A stretch of DNA of 64,000 bases from Defluviimonas aquaemixtae (GTDB lineage: Bacteria; Pseudomonadota; Alphaproteobacteria; Rhodobacterales; Rhodobacteraceae). Shown here piece after piece: positions 9,073-22,564 of the stretch. Every line of letters starts with the position of its first letter. Position 1 is the first letter of the stretch. The stretch spans positions 581,595 through 645,594 of the forward strand of contig NZ_OMOQ01000003.1 in the NCBI RefSeq assembly GCF_900302475.1, given 5' to 3'. The notes under the pieces are model-generated. The model saw only the letters and a program-made list of their open reading frames with translations, was not told the DNA's origin and searched no databases. Both the position numbers and the translations under genes were made by a program.

Positions 9073-9186
9073 GCTTCGGGGATTTCCCGCCGGTATCGAG
9101 TTCGTGTTGGCATTCCTCCTTAATCCCGGATAGAATCACAGTTAAGAGAGCCGCGAAAACGTGGCCCAACCGGCGAGCAGTGAATA

Positions 9187-9882
9187 ATGGAAACCGAAAC
9201 CCTTGCCCTGGCGCAGGAGATGGACTTCTCCTTGTTGGCGCTCTTTTGGCGCGCCTCCTTCGTCGTTCAGGCCGTCATGGTCCTTTTGACGGTCGCGAGT
9301 TTCTGGTCGTGGGCGATCATCGTCCAGAAATTCATATCGTTCCGGCAGGCGCGTCACGACGCGGCCCGCTTCGACCGCTCGTTCTGGTCGGGCGAACCTC
9401 TCGACGAGCTTTACGATAAGATCGGCAAGCAGCCGCGCGGCGCCTCCGAGAAGATTTTTTCGAGCGGGATGACCGAGTGGCGCCGCTCGCACAGGGAGGG
9501 CGGCGAGTTGATTGCAGGCGCGCAGGCCCGGATCGACCGCTCGATGGACGTCGCCATCGCCAAGGCGACCGAGACTCTCACGCGGGGCCTGCCGTTTCTC
9601 GCCACCGTGGGCTCCACGGCGCCGTTTGTCGGGCTTTTCGGCACCGTCTGGGGCATCAAGGTCGCGTTCGAGCAGATCGCGATCAGCCAGAACACCTCGC
9701 TTGCCGTCGTGGCACCGGGGATCGCCGAGGCGCTTGTCGCGACCGCGCTCGGACTTCTCGCCGCCATTCCGGCGGTAATCTTCTTCAACAAGCTTTCGAC
9801 CGACAGCGACCGCATCATCGCAGGATACGAGGCGTTCGCCGACGAATTCGCCACAATCCTGTCGCGCCAACTGGATTCCTGA
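9187..9882 (+). CDS. tolQ: Tol-Pal system inner-membrane proton-channel protein TolQ
   Basis: TolQ with TolR forms the proton-motive-force engine that drives TolA during outer-membrane constriction at division. The 231-residue product has three membrane segments (about residues 18-38, 135-157 and 170-192) and the conserved LPFLATVGSTAPFVGLFGTV helix plus GIAEALVATALGLLAAIPAV. It is homologous to ExbB and MotA. TolR starts four bases after the stop. Confidence 0.95.
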   Translation: METETLALAQEMDFSLLALFWRASFVVQAVMVLLTVASFWSWAIIVQKFISFRQARHDAARFDRSFWSGEPLDELYDKIGKQPRGASEKIFSSGMTEWRRSHREGGELIAGAQARIDRSMDVAIAKATETLTRGLPFLATVGSTAPFVGLFGTVWGIKVAFEQIAISQNTSLAVVAPGIAEALVATALGLLAAIPAVIFFNKLSTDSDRIIAGYEAFADEFATILSRQLDS

Positions 9883-9886
9883 TCAG

Positions 9887-10363
9887 ATGGGCGCGGGCGT
9901 GATGAAACCGGGCGGCGGCGGACGGCGCCGGCGCGGGTCGCGGGGCAAACCCGCCGTGATGAGCGAGATCAACGTCACGCCCTTCGTGGACGTGATGCTG
10001 GTGCTTCTGGTCATCTTCATGGTGGCAGCACCCCTTCTGACCGTGGGCGTACCCTTGGACCTGCCGGAGACCGCCGCACAGGCCGTCGCGAGCGAGCAGC
10101 AGGAGCCATTGACCATATCGGTGCAGGATGACGGTACGATCTCGGTCCAGAACACGCCGGTGGCGGAGGACGAACTGATCGGCAAGCTGAAGGCGATCGC
10201 GGCCGAGCGGACGGATGGCAAGCTCTTTCTTCGCGCGGATGGCAAGATCCCCTACGAACGCGTCGTACAGGTGATGGGCGCACTCAATTCCGGCGGCTTT
10301 ACCGAGATCGTGCTGGTGACCGATGCGGGCGGGCCGAGTTTCGGCGCCGGGGCGGGGAACTAG
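9887..10363 (+). CDS. tolR: Tol-Pal system protein TolR
   Basis: A 158-residue ExbD/TolR protein with a cytoplasmic Gly/Arg-rich N-terminus (residues 7-21), one transmembrane helix (about 30-52) and a periplasmic domain. The essential proton-carrying aspartate is in NVTPFVDVMLVLLVIFM (D35). The periplasmic part has the expected DGKIPYERVVQVMGAL segment. It is tightly packed between tolQ (4-bp gap) and tolA (5-bp gap), so TolQ, R and A are translated from one message. Confidence 0.95.
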   Translation: MGAGVMKPGGGGRRRRGSRGKPAVMSEINVTPFVDVMLVLLVIFMVAAPLLTVGVPLDLPETAAQAVASEQQEPLTISVQDDGTISVQNTPVAEDELIGKLKAIAAERTDGKLFLRADGKIPYERVVQVMGALNSGGFTEIVLVTDAGGPSFGAGAGN

Positions 10364-10368
10364 GGCGG

Positions 10369-11583
10369 ATGCCCATGGACCGGGCAAAGCGCACGGGCGT
10401 CATCGTATCTGGGATCGCGCATGCAGCGGCGATCCTGTGGCTGATCGTCGGCGGAATCTTCCGGTCGCACGACCTGCCGCCCCCGGTCGCCACGGCAGAG
10501 GTGGCGCTGATGTCCGAGGCGCAGTTTGCCGCCCTTCAGGCGGCGCAGCCGACTGCACCCGAGGAGGCCCCGGCCGCGCCCTCGGTGCCCGAAGCGCCCG
10601 CCGCCGAACCCGCACCCGAGGCGCCCGCGCAGGATGCCGCGCCCGAAACGGCGGCGCCGACAGAACCCGAGCCCGAGCCTGAACCCGATGCCGCGCCCGA
10701 TGTCACCGAACTTGCGCCGCCCGAGGCGGAGGTCAGCGACACGCCTCCGACGCTGCCCGCGCCGCCGGTCGAGACGCCGTCCGAGACGCCTGACGACGTG
10801 ATTCAGCCCGCGCCACAGCCGAAGCCCGCCGACATCGTCGCGCCCGATCCGACCGACGCGCCGCAGCCCGAGCCCGACGTCGCGCCCGAGGCGGTCGTCG
10901 AGACGACGCCTGAACCCGCACCCGAACCCGAGCCGCAGGAGCCCGAAGAGGCCGCGGCCCCGCGGGATACCGGCGACGTGATTCGCACCGAGGAGAACGA
11001 GGACGTGACCGAGGCCGCCTCGGCTGCGCCTCAGGCCTCGCCCCGGCCGCGCGCACGGCCCGAACGGCCGGCGCCCGCGCCCGAGCCTGCTCCGGCCGAG
11101 ACCGCCGCCGAATCGGCGCCGACCGAGTCCGAGACCGCCGCTGCGCCGGAGCCCGAAGCGCCCGCAACTCAGGACGCGGTCGCCGAGGCGCTGGCCGAGG
11201 CGCTCGCGGGCGAGGCATCGGACGAGCCGGCACCCGGTACGGGCACCGCGCCTTCCGGTCCGCCGATGACAGGCGGCGAGAAGGATGCGCTCGTCATCGC
11301 GGTCAAGCAGTGCTGGAACGTCGGCGCGCTCTCCACCGACGCACTCCGCACGATCGTGACTGTGGGCGTCGACATGGACCCGTCCGGCAAGCCGATCAGC
11401 GGCTCGATCCGGATGATCGGCTACGAGGGCGGCACCGAGGCCTCCGCTCAGCAGGCCTACGAGACGGGCCGCCGCGCGATCATCCGTTGCGGCCAAAACG
11501 GCTATCCGTTGCCGCCCGAGAAATACGACTACTGGCGTGAGGTTGAAATCGTCTTCAATCCGGAAAAGATGAGGATGAGATGA
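10369..11583 (+). CDS. tolA: Tol-Pal system protein TolA with long acidic Pro/Glu linker
   Basis: TolA links the inner-membrane TolQR motor to periplasmic TolB and outer-membrane Pal. The 404-residue product has an N-terminal membrane anchor (about residues 9-27), a very long low-complexity linker rich in Ala, Pro and Glu (about 45-300), and a C-terminal globular domain (about 305-404) with [12 protein letters not shown] and [18 protein letters not shown]. The linker is acidic PEPEP-type rather than the Lys/Ala-rich helix of E. coli TolA. Position between tolR and tolB confirms the identity. The start could be at 10369 or 10375. Confidence 0.9.
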   Translation: MPMDRAKRTGVIVSGIAHAAAILWLIVGGIFRSHDLPPPVATAEVALMSEAQFAALQAAQPTAPEEAPAAPSVPEAPAAEPAPEAPAQDAAPETAAPTEPEPEPEPDAAPDVTELAPPEAEVSDTPPTLPAPPVETPSETPDDVIQPAPQPKPADIVAPDPTDAPQPEPDVAPEAVVETTPEPAPEPEPQEPEEAAAPRDTGDVIRTEENEDVTEAASAAPQASPRPRARPERPAPAPEPAPAETAAESAPTESETAAAPEPEAPATQDAVAEALAEALAGEASDEPAPGTGTAPSGPPMTGGEKDALVIAVKQCWNVGALSTDALRTIVTVGVDMDPSGKPISGSIRMIGYEGGTEASAQQAYETGRRAIIRCGQNGYPLPPEKYDYWREVEIVFNPEKMRMR

Positions 11584-11638
11584 CCCGATCCGCGCCCCAG
11601 CCAGTCCACCCATCCGTACCCGCAGAAAGGGGAATGTC

Positions 11639-12967
11639 ATGACCTTCACCCGGACGCTTTGCCTTGCGCTCGCCCTTCTGGGCCTTGCCGCGCCCACCGC
11701 GCAGGCTCAGGACGGCCCGCTCAGGATCGTCATCGAGGACGGCGTGATCGAGCCCTTGCCCTTCGCGATGCCGACCTTTGTCGCCGAGAACTCCGGTGCT
11801 GCCGAGGCGGCCGCGAACATCACACAGGTGATCGCCGCCGATCTTATTGGAACGGGGCTGTTCCGCGAGATCCCGCCTTCGGCCTATATCAGCCAGGTCA
11901 CGAACTTCGATGCTCCGATCGCCTATCCTGACTGGAAGGCGATCAACGCTCAGGCGCTCGTGACCGGCGCGGTCGCAGCGACGTCGGACGGGCGGATCAA
12001 CGTGAAATTCCGTCTCTATGATGTATATTCGGACGCTCAGCTCGGCGACGGTCTTCAGTTCGGAGGCGCGGCGGGCGACTGGCGGCGGATCGCGCACAAG
12101 GTCGCGGACCAGATCTATGCTCGTATCACCGGCGAAAGCGCCTATTTCGACAGCCGCGTTGTCTACGTCTCCGAAAGCGGGCCGAAGGACAATCGGCTGA
12201 AACGGCTTGCGATCATGGACTATGACGGGGCGAACGTTCAGTACCTGACCGATTCCTCAACCATCGTGCTTGCACCGCGGTTCTCGCCCGACGGAGAAAG
12301 AGTGCTTTACACGTCGTTCGAGACGGGGTTCCCGCGCATCAAGCTGATGGACCTTGCGACCGTGAGCGCGCGGGCGCTGGCCGAGCTGTCGGGCAACATG
12401 ACTTTCGCGCCGCGCTTCTCGCCAGACGGCGGCACGGTTGTATTCTCGCTCGAGCAGGGCGGCAACACGGACCTCTATTCGATGCAGCTTTCGTCGGGTC
12501 AGATGGCGCAGCTCACGAACGCGCCGTCGATCGAGACTGCGCCGTCATTTTCGCCCGACGGCAGCCGGATCGTCTTTGAAAGCGACCGGTCGGGCAACCA
12601 GCAGCTTTACATAATGCCGGCGGGCGGCGGCGAGGCGACGCGGATCAGCTTCGGCGAGGGGCGCTACGGCACGCCGGTCTGGTCGCCGCGCGGCGATCTC
12701 ATTGCCTTCACGAAGCAGAATGCGGGCCGCTTCCATATCGGGGTGATGCGCACCGACGGCAGCGAGGAACGGCTTCTGACCGCGTCCTTCCTTGACGAGG
12801 GGCCGACCTGGGCGCCGAACGGGCGGGTCATCATGTTCACCCGCGAAAGCCCGGGCGCCGGCGGCGGCGCACAGCTCTTCAGCGTCGACATCACGGGCCG
12901 CAACCTCAGGGCGGTGCCGATGGAGGGTGGCGCGTCCGATCCGGCCTGGTCGCCGCTTCTGCCCTAA
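11639..12967 (+). CDS. tolB: Tol-Pal system beta-propeller protein TolB
   Basis: Periplasmic partner that alternates between Pal and TolA. The 442-residue product has a Sec signal peptide (about residues 1-23, ending AQA), an alpha/beta N-terminal domain with [15 protein letters not shown], and a six-bladed propeller from about residue 190 marked by repeated FSPDG motifs ([33 protein letters not shown]). AGAAAGGGGA precedes the ATG. It is 55 bp after tolA in the same cluster. Confidence 0.96.
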   Translation: MTFTRTLCLALALLGLAAPTAQAQDGPLRIVIEDGVIEPLPFAMPTFVAENSGAAEAAANITQVIAADLIGTGLFREIPPSAYISQVTNFDAPIAYPDWKAINAQALVTGAVAATSDGRINVKFRLYDVYSDAQLGDGLQFGGAAGDWRRIAHKVADQIYARITGESAYFDSRVVYVSESGPKDNRLKRLAIMDYDGANVQYLTDSSTIVLAPRFSPDGERVLYTSFETGFPRIKLMDLATVSARALAELSGNMTFAPRFSPDGGTVVFSLEQGGNTDLYSMQLSSGQMAQLTNAPSIETAPSFSPDGSRIVFESDRSGNQQLYIMPAGGGEATRISFGEGRYGTPVWSPRGDLIAFTKQNAGRFHIGVMRTDGSEERLLTASFLDEGPTWAPNGRVIMFTRESPGAGGGAQLFSVDITGRNLRAVPMEGGASDPAWSPLLP

Positions 12968-13042
12968 GAAGCCGCGTTTCCAACGCAATCGGTCGATGAT
13001 ATGGTAACGGCCATCGAGCCAAGAACAGAGGCGGTAAACCCG

Positions 13043-13570
13043 ATGAACAAATTCTCCACGATCTTCGTCCTCGCGGGCGCCCTGGCGCTGGCGGGCTGCA
13101 ACAACCCCGACCGCTACGGTGCGGGCGGCTTCGGCGCCGACGCAGGCGCGGCCGGGGCGGCTGGCATCACCTCGGGCGGGCTCGGCGATCCGAACGACCC
13201 CAATTCGGTTGCCTATTTCAACCAGACAATCGGCGACCGGGTGCTTTTCGCGGTCGACCAGTCGACGCTGACAGCCGAGGCGCAGTCGATCCTTGCCCAG
13301 CAGGCGGTCTGGCTGAACCAGCATCCCACCAATACGGCGATCATCGAGGGCCACGCCGACGAACAAGGCACGCGCGAATACAACCTCGCGCTCGGCGCTC
13401 GGCGTGCCTCGGCGGTGCAGCAGTACCTGATCTCGCAAGGTGTTCTGGCCTCGCGGCTCCAGACCGTGTCCTACGGCAAGGAACGCCCGCTCGCGGTCTG
13501 TTCGGATGAGGCCTGCTATTCGCAGAACCGCCGCGCGGTGACCGTGATCGGCGCGGGCGCGGGCGTCTGA
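13043..13570 (+). CDS. pal: Peptidoglycan-associated outer-membrane lipoprotein Pal
   Basis: A 175-residue lipoprotein with signal peptide and lipobox LALAGC (lipidated C19). After a Gly/Ala-rich tether comes an OmpA-like peptidoglycan-binding domain (about 65-175) containing GHADEQGTREYNLALGARRA. It anchors the outer membrane to the wall and is recruited to the septum by Tol. The frame is open from 13001, but ATG 13043 gives the proper signal peptide (MNKFSTIFVLAGALALAGC), so the upstream start was rejected. Confidence 0.95.
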   Translation: MNKFSTIFVLAGALALAGCNNPDRYGAGGFGADAGAAGAAGITSGGLGDPNDPNSVAYFNQTIGDRVLFAVDQSTLTAEAQSILAQQAVWLNQHPTNTAIIEGHADEQGTREYNLALGARRASAVQQYLISQGVLASRLQTVSYGKERPLAVCSDEACYSQNRRAVTVIGAGAGV

Positions 13571-13580
13571 GGCCAGCACC

Positions 13581-14444
13581 GTGATCCGGACCTTCCTTCT
13601 TTCGCTCGCGGTCGGGGCGGCGCTCTGCGCCCCGACCACCATGCCAGTCGCCGCTCAGGAGCAGACCCAGACGCTTGCTGACATCCGGACCGACCTTGCC
13701 CGGCTAGCGGGTGATCTGCAGGCGCTGAGAGCTGAGCTCGTCCAGGGCGGGTCGTCCGCGATGCAGGCGGCGGGCGGAGCCTCCGCGCTCGAGCGGATGA
13801 ACGCGATGGAGGCCGAGCTTTCGCGACTGACCTCACGCACGGAAGCGCTGCAGAACAAGATCGACCGCGTCGTGTCGGACGGCACGAACCGGGTGGGTGA
13901 CCTCGAGTTCAGGCTTTGCGAGCTTGAGGACGGCTGCGATCCGGCGAACTTGCCGATCACTGCCACCTTGGGGGGCGGCGGGGCGGCGGCGGGGACCAGC
14001 GTGACCGCCACGGCCCAGTCGACGCTGACCGGGCAGGGCACGACTGGCGGGCCGGAACTTGCCGTGAGCGAAAAGGCGGATTTCGACCGGGCCAAGGCCG
14101 CGCTCGACGCCGGCGACTACCAGGGCGCAGCAGAGCAGTTCGCGGCCTTCACGCAGACCTATACCGGCGGACCATTGACCGGCGAGGCCCAGTATCTGCG
14201 CGGCGAGGCGTTGATCCAGGCGGGCCAGACAGCGGATGCGGCGCGGGCATATCTGCAGTCGTTCTCCGGTCAGCCGGACGGTCCGCGCGCACCATCGGCG
14301 CTTCTGAAGCTTGGCGCGGCGCTCGGCACGCTCGGCCAGACTCAGGAGGCCTGCGTGACGCTCGGCGAGGTCGGCGTGCGCTTCCCGACCGCGCCCGAAG
14401 CGGTCGAAGCCGGAACGGCGATGCGCGCGCTCAACTGCCAGTGA
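13581..14444 (+). CDS. cpoB: Cell-division coordinator CpoB (YbgF)
   Basis: Periplasmic protein that couples peptidoglycan synthesis by PBP1B with Tol-driven constriction. The 287-residue product begins at GTG 13581, has a signal peptide (about 1-25, ending VAA), an N-terminal coiled coil (about 30-95, LADIRTDLARLAGDLQALRAEL), a flexible Gly/Thr-rich linker, and a C-terminal TPR domain (about 165-285, with AALDAGDYQGAAEQFAAF). It is the last classic tol-pal gene. Its stop overlaps the tilS GTG start (GTGA). Confidence 0.92.
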   Translation: MIRTFLLSLAVGAALCAPTTMPVAAQEQTQTLADIRTDLARLAGDLQALRAELVQGGSSAMQAAGGASALERMNAMEAELSRLTSRTEALQNKIDRVVSDGTNRVGDLEFRLCELEDGCDPANLPITATLGGGGAAAGTSVTATAQSTLTGQGTTGGPELAVSEKADFDRAKAALDAGDYQGAAEQFAAFTQTYTGGPLTGEAQYLRGEALIQAGQTADAARAYLQSFSGQPDGPRAPSALLKLGAALGTLGQTQEACVTLGEVGVRFPTAPEAVEAGTAMRALNCQ

Positions 14445-15709
14445 CGTCGGGCGACTGGCCGCTGTCGGAAGGCGCCGACGCCTTCCTGCTTCAATTCGTC
14501 GCAAATGCGCTTCCGGGGGAGGCGCCGGCAACCCTCGGCGTAGCCGTTTCTGGTGGAAGCGATTCCATGGCGCTTCTGAGCCTCGCTCTGCGGGTCCAGG
14601 CGCATCGCGGCGGCGTTGTCTGTGCGGTGACGGTCGATCACGGTCTGAGGCCCGAAGCCGCAGATGAGGCGCGCTCCGTCGCGGCGTTTTGCCGGTCGAT
14701 CGGGGTCGAGCACGACACGCTCCGCTGGGACCACGGCGAGATCGAGGGCAACCTTCAGGACCAGGCGCGGCGTGCGCGCTACCGGCTCATCGCCGACTGG
14801 GCGCAGCGCGAAGCCATCGGCCATGTCGTGCTAGGCCATACCGCCGACGATCAGGCAGAGACGTTTCTCATGGGGTTGGCGCGCGAGGCCGGGATCGACG
14901 GGCTGTCAGGCATGCGGAAGGCGTGGGTTCAAAACGGCACCCACTATTCACGGCCGCTGCTCGGGGTCACCCGGACGAAACTCAGGGACTATCTGAACCG
15001 GCAGAATATCGACTGGATCGAAGACCCGTCAAACGTGGATGAACGGTTTACACGGGTGAAGGCACGCCGCGTGTTGAAGACGCTGAAATCGCTTGAAATC
15101 ACAGTCGAAAAGCTTTCCGGCGTCGCGGTAAATCTTGGCCTCGCCCGGCAGGCGGTCGTCGAGTCAACCGGCGAAGCGGCGAAGAAGGTGGCGAAGACGT
15201 CGGCGGGAGAGGTCGTGCTGGATCGGGCCGCGTTCCAACGCCTCGGGCACGAGGTGAGCCGACGCATTCTGATCAGTGCACTGCGCTGGGTCTCGTCTTC
15301 CGAATACGCGCCCCGTGCCGATGCTGTTCTGCGCGTCCGGCATGCCATCAAGGAGGGGCGCGACGCCACGCTGTCGGGATGCAAGATCAAGGTCGGCGAC
15401 GCTGATGTGCGGATTGCTCGCGAACCGCGCGCTGTTGCAGGACTTGAAGCCCCGACGGACCAGATCTGGGACGGCCGCTGGCGATTGATGGGCAGGCACG
15501 ACCCACGGCTGACAGTGCGCGCGTTGGGCGCGGAGGGTTTGCGCAGATGTCCCGACTGGAGCAGGACCGGCCACAGCCGCGCGGCGCTGATCGTCTCCCC
15601 GGCGATCTGGCGGGGCGATGCTCTCGTCGCCGCGCCGGTCGCGGGTCTGGACAACGGCTGGGCGGCGGAAATCGTCGCGGGTTATCACTCATTCCTCATA
15701 TCGCATTGA
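14441..15709 (+). CDS. tilS: tRNA(Ile)-lysidine synthase TilS
   Basis: Converts C34 of the CAU anticodon of tRNA-Ile2 to lysidine so that it reads AUA; essential in most bacteria. The 422-residue product has the N-type ATP-pyrophosphatase P-loop SGGSDS at residues 37-42, VDHGLRPEA, and [18 protein letters not shown]. The start is GTG, four-base overlapped with cpoB, which implies coupled translation. The order cpoB-tilS-ftsH is typical of Rhodobacteraceae. Confidence 0.94.
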   Translation: MTSGDWPLSEGADAFLLQFVANALPGEAPATLGVAVSGGSDSMALLSLALRVQAHRGGVVCAVTVDHGLRPEAADEARSVAAFCRSIGVEHDTLRWDHGEIEGNLQDQARRARYRLIADWAQREAIGHVVLGHTADDQAETFLMGLAREAGIDGLSGMRKAWVQNGTHYSRPLLGVTRTKLRDYLNRQNIDWIEDPSNVDERFTRVKARRVLKTLKSLEITVEKLSGVAVNLGLARQAVVESTGEAAKKVAKTSAGEVVLDRAAFQRLGHEVSRRILISALRWVSSSEYAPRADAVLRVRHAIKEGRDATLSGCKIKVGDADVRIAREPRAVAGLEAPTDQIWDGRWRLMGRHDPRLTVRALGAEGLRRCPDWSRTGHSRAALIVSPAIWRGDALVAAPVAGLDNGWAAEIVAGYHSFLISH

Positions 15710-15776
15710 ACCCCGCCCGCTTATCTCTATTTTAGGTAGGAGCCACGCGCCCGCGCGCGAGGTCCATTGTTTGTTT

Positions 15777-15781
15777 GGAGG
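15777..15781 (+). promoter_or_regulatory. Shine-Dalgarno GGAGG deciding the TTG start of ftsH
   Basis: GGAGG at 15777-15781 lies seven bases before TTG 15789, which opens the expected FtsH N-terminus ([14 protein letters not shown]). Upstream in-frame codons overlap tilS and have no comparable site. Confidence 0.65.
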
Positions 15782-15788
15782 ACATCCC

Positions 15789-17720
<1,932 letters not shown>

Positions 17721-17753
17721 AGAGGGTTCGGGCGCCGCGCGAAAGGAACGGCC

Positions 17754-18536
17754 ATGCCGGGTCGCAGTGACTGGAACCCCGAAAGCTATGCGCGCTTCGG
17801 CGATTTGCGGCTGCGGCCCGCGCTGGATCTTCTGGCACAGGTAGGCGATTTGCCGGAGGGCGACGTTGTCGACCTCTGTTGCGGCAACGGCGCGGCGGGC
17901 CCGGCGCTGGCCGCGCGGTTCGGCGATACGCGGCGCATCTTCGGCCTCGACGCCTCGCCCGCGATGCTCACGGCGGCGCGGAAGGTCGGCTGCTATGACC
18001 GCCTGACCCAAGCCGATGTCGCGGAGTGGAGACCGGACGCCTCGGTGGCGCTGATCTTTTCCAATGCCGCCTTGCACTGGATTTCTGATCATCACCGGCT
18101 GATGTTGCGGCTCGCTGACTACCTTGTGCCCGGCGGTGTCCTCGCGGTGCAGATGCCCCGTCAGTATGGCGCGCCTTCGCACCGTTTCCTGCGCGATTTC
18201 GCTGCCGAGATGTTTCCCGACCGGTTCGACCTGGCGAAGTGGAAGGCACCTGTCGCTCCGCCTGTGGAGTATCACCGGTTGCTCGCGCCCCTCGGCCAAG
18301 TGAATGTCTGGGAGACGGACTATGTTCATCGTCTAGAGCCGGCGGAGGTCGGACATCCCGTCCGGAAGTTCAACGAGTCGACCGCGATGCGCCCGTTCCT
18401 TGAGCGGCTCGAGACCGCCGAAGTGGACAACTTTATCCGCCGCTATGATCAGGCGCTCGAGGCGGCCTATCCGGTCGAGGCGGACGGGTCGGTGCTGTTC
18501 CCGTTCCGCCGGCTGTTCTTCACGCTTTCCGTCTGA
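17754..18536 (+). CDS. tam: Trans-aconitate 2-methyltransferase-like enzyme
   Basis: A 260-residue SAM-dependent methyltransferase. The opening WNPESYARFGDLRLRPALDLL is the hallmark of the Tam family, which methylates trans-aconitate, a spontaneous inhibitor formed from cis-aconitate. Motif I is VVDLCCGNGAAGP, and FSNAALHWISDHHRLM and VQMPRQYGAPSH also match Tam. AAAGGAA precedes the ATG. It is 33 bp after ftsH and 12 bp before the MOSC gene. The substrate is inferred from the family only. Confidence 0.75.
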   Translation: MPGRSDWNPESYARFGDLRLRPALDLLAQVGDLPEGDVVDLCCGNGAAGPALAARFGDTRRIFGLDASPAMLTAARKVGCYDRLTQADVAEWRPDASVALIFSNAALHWISDHHRLMLRLADYLVPGGVLAVQMPRQYGAPSHRFLRDFAAEMFPDRFDLAKWKAPVAPPVEYHRLLAPLGQVNVWETDYVHRLEPAEVGHPVRKFNESTAMRPFLERLETAEVDNFIRRYDQALEAAYPVEADGSVLFPFRRLFFTLSV

Positions 18537-18548
18537 AAGACGATCCCC

Positions 18549-19142
18549 ATGCCCGTGCTCGTCCCGACCGAATCATACGCCACGATCGTCTGGCTCGGCC
18601 ATGTGGCCGACCGTGGCGCGTCGCTGCGCGCCAAAGCCTTGCGGGAAATCGCCGCACAGTTCGAAGGCTTCGAGGGCGAAGCGCATTCGGGGCTCACGCG
18701 TCCATCGTGCAGCCGCGTTGCAGAGCTCTATCCCGAAGGAACGGAAGTTCGGAACACGCGCCAAGTGACGATCCTGAGCCGCGAAGAGCTTGGGGCGATC
18801 GCGGCGGAGATGGGGCTGACCGAACTTGATCCAGGCCTGCTCGGCGCGTCGATGGTCGTGGAGGGCGTTCCGGATTTCAGCCATGTGCCACCTTCGTCGC
18901 GGCTTCAGAGCGAGAGCGGCGCGACGCTGGTCGTCGACCTGGAGAACGGGCCCTGCATCTGGCCAGGCAAGGAGATCGAGAAGGACCATCCCGGGTTCGG
19001 GTGGAAGTTCAAGTCCGCCGCGCAGGGGCGTCGCGGCGTGACCGCCTGGGTCGAACGTCCGGGCGTCTTTCGGGTTGGCGCACGTCTCCGGCTATTCGTG
19101 CCCGATCAGCCGGTCTGGTCGGGCGACACGCGATCACGCTGA
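18549..19142 (+). CDS. MOSC domain protein
   Basis: A 197-residue protein with MOSC-domain features: HSGLTRPSCSRV near the N-terminus, RQVTILSREELGAIAAEMG, and the signature GATLVVDLENGPC with its conserved cysteine (about residue 137). MOSC proteins handle sulfur for molybdenum cofactor-dependent reactions or reduce N-hydroxylated compounds. No molybdenum gene lies nearby. It follows tam by 12 bp and is probably in the same transcript. Confidence 0.75.
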   Translation: MPVLVPTESYATIVWLGHVADRGASLRAKALREIAAQFEGFEGEAHSGLTRPSCSRVAELYPEGTEVRNTRQVTILSREELGAIAAEMGLTELDPGLLGASMVVEGVPDFSHVPPSSRLQSESGATLVVDLENGPCIWPGKEIEKDHPGFGWKFKSAAQGRRGVTAWVERPGVFRVGARLRLFVPDQPVWSGDTRSR

Positions 19143-19440
19143 ACAGGACGGCCCGCGAAATCGTCGCGACACGCGGCGCGGTTAACGCGGGGGGCGGGTG
19201 TCGTCGAACTCCGCGGTCAGAAATCCGGACGCCATACGGTGCCAAGAATCGGGCGACTGTTCGGCTGCGTGGCGCCTGTGTTCCATCGTACGCCCGTGTT
19301 TCCGATCCGAAACGGGTCGCAACCGACGCTGGCGGTTCCGGCGGTGGAAACGTCGCAATCCAGCCTTGTTCTGCGGCGCCGCTTGGCTATAGCCGGGTGC
19401 AACGCAAGAAAGCGACCGTGGCCGAGGGAGAGAGAATTTC
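19143..19440. other. Intergenic region upstream of fhs
   Basis: About 300 bp without a supported gene. GAGGGAGAGA at 19421-19435 is the ribosome-binding region of fhs. I looked for a tetrahydrofolate riboswitch and found no convincing fold. It probably carries the fhs-folD promoter. Confidence 0.4.
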
Positions 19441-21117
<1,677 letters not shown>

Positions 21118-21124
21118 ACAGGGT

Positions 21125-21159
21125 GCGCCGGGGCGGGGCATCGAACCCCGCCCCGGCGC
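21125..21159 (+). terminator. Strong GC hairpin between fhs and folD
   Basis: A perfect 14-base stem: 21125-21138 (GCGCCGGGGCGGGG) pairs with 21146-21159 around a 7-base loop, eight bases after the fhs stop. There is no T run after it, so it may be an attenuator or an mRNA-stabilising stem rather than a full terminator. Confidence 0.55.
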
Positions 21160-21236
21160 GCGTCTTGCGCAGCCCCTGAAGGGTGCGCATTCCGCCGGGC
21201 GCCTGCGTCCGGCCGGCAAGCTGAAGGAGAGTGGGG

Positions 21237-22127
21237 ATGAGTGCGAAGATCATCGACGGCAAGGCGTTCGCCGCCAAGGTGCGCGGCCAGGTGGCCGAGC
21301 ATGTCGCGCGGCTGAAGAAGGAGAACGGGATCACCCCGGGACTGGCGGTGGTGCTGGTCGGCGAGGACCCGGCGAGCGAGGTCTATGTCCGCTCGAAGGG
21401 CAAGGCGACGGTCGAGGCGGGGATGAACTCCTACGAGCACAAGCTGCCGGCGGAGACTTCGGAGGCCGAGTTGCTCGCGCTGATCGACAAGCTCAACAAC
21501 GATCCGAACGTGCACGGGATTCTCGTGCAGTTGCCGCTGCCGAAGCATCTGAACTCCGATCTCGTCATAAACTCGCTCGACCCAGCCAAGGACGTGGACG
21601 GCTTTCACATCTCGAATGTCGGGCTCCTGGGCACCGGTCAGAAATCGATGGTGCCCTGCACGCCTCTGGGGAGTCTTATGATGCTGCGCGACCATCTGGG
21701 CTCTCTCTCCGGTCTCGACGCCGTGGTCGTCGGGCGCTCGAACATCGTCGGCAAGCCGATGGCGCAGCTTCTTCTTGGCGACAGCTGCACCGTCACGATC
21801 GCGCACAGCCGCACGAAGGATCTCGCCGGGGTCTGCCGCAAGGCCGACATCCTCGTCGCCGCCGTCGGACGGCCCGAGATGATCCCCGGCGACTGGGTCA
21901 AGCCGGATGCGACCGTGATCGATGTCGGCATCAACCGGATCGAACGCGACGGCAAGACGAAGCTTGTGGGCGACGTGCAGTTCGAAAGCGCGGCCAAGGT
22001 CGCGGGCGCGATCACCCCGGTGCCCGGCGGCGTCGGCCCGATGACAATCGCCTGCCTCCTGGCCAACACGGTGACCGCCTGCTGCCGCGCGAACGGGCTC
22101 GCCGAGCCGGAGGGTCTGACTGCCTGA
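21237..22127 (+). CDS. folD: Methylene-THF dehydrogenase / methenyl-THF cyclohydrolase FolD
   Basis: Bifunctional NADP enzyme that interconverts 5,10-methylene-, 5,10-methenyl- and 10-formyl-THF, acting next to Fhs. In the 296-residue product the YVRSK motif with catalytic Lys is at about 50-54, followed by [16 protein letters not shown], the NADP loop [16 protein letters not shown] and the closing [19 protein letters not shown] 21231 is an in-frame alternative, but AAGGAGA at 21224-21230 sits six bases before ATG 21237, which I prefer. Confidence 0.96.
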   Translation: MSAKIIDGKAFAAKVRGQVAEHVARLKKENGITPGLAVVLVGEDPASEVYVRSKGKATVEAGMNSYEHKLPAETSEAELLALIDKLNNDPNVHGILVQLPLPKHLNSDLVINSLDPAKDVDGFHISNVGLLGTGQKSMVPCTPLGSLMMLRDHLGSLSGLDAVVVGRSNIVGKPMAQLLLGDSCTVTIAHSRTKDLAGVCRKADILVAAVGRPEMIPGDWVKPDATVIDVGINRIERDGKTKLVGDVQFESAAKVAGAITPVPGGVGPMTIACLLANTVTACCRANGLAEPEGLTA

Positions 22128-22129
22128 AC

Positions 22130-22564
22130 TCAGGCCGGATCGACAGGCACCATCGTCCCCTGCAGGAGCGCGACGAGCTTGCGCTTGCCATCGGTCTCGG
22201 CCTCCACCTCGGCGGTGACGACGGTCAGCCGGCGGCCGGCCCTGACGACGCGGCCGGTCGCGATCAGGCAGTCGCCTAGGGCGGGGGCCATGAGGTTTAT
22301 CTTCATCTCGGCGGTCATCACCTCGGACCCGTCCGCCATCAGGGTGAGCGCCGCATAACCGGCGGCGGAATCACCGAGCGCGAAGGTCAGCCCGGCATGA
22401 CCCGCGCCGTGCTGCTGGCGGGCGTTCTCGCGGACCGGCGCGGCGATGACGCAGCGCCCTGGCGCGACCGCGACCATTTCCGCCCCGAAGGTCGTCATCA
22501 GGCTCTGCGCGCCGAAGCTTTCGCGCACCTTCGCCTCGCGCGCCGGATCGATCGTGTCGGTCAT
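22130..22564 (-). CDS. PaaI/YdiI family hot-dog thioesterase
   Basis: A 144-residue hot-dog fold protein with the PaaI-type segment NARQQHGAGHAGLTFALGDSAAGYAAL, an acidic residue in the long helix, and MKINLMAPALGD for the strand that follows. It probably hydrolyses an aryl- or acyl-CoA thioester, substrate unknown. Its start overlaps the pdeM stop by four bases (ATGA), so it is translated with the DNA-repair gene although no functional link is obvious. It is convergent with folD, whose stop is 2 bp away. Confidence 0.8.
   Translation of the reverse strand: MTDTIDPAREAKVRESFGAQSLMTTFGAEMVAVAPGRCVIAAPVRENARQQHGAGHAGLTFALGDSAAGYAALTLMADGSEVMTAEMKINLMAPALGDCLIATGRVVRAGRRLTVVTAEVEAETDGKRKLVALLQGTMVPVDPA

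Noticed and set aside
10360..11697. Long minus-strand frame opposite tolA (Gly/Arg/Leu-rich)
   Set aside because: It mirrors the repetitive Pro/Glu codons of the TolA linker and has no independent support.
19143..19440. Possible folate riboswitch upstream of fhs
   Set aside because: No conserved paired elements or core bases could be recognised by eye.
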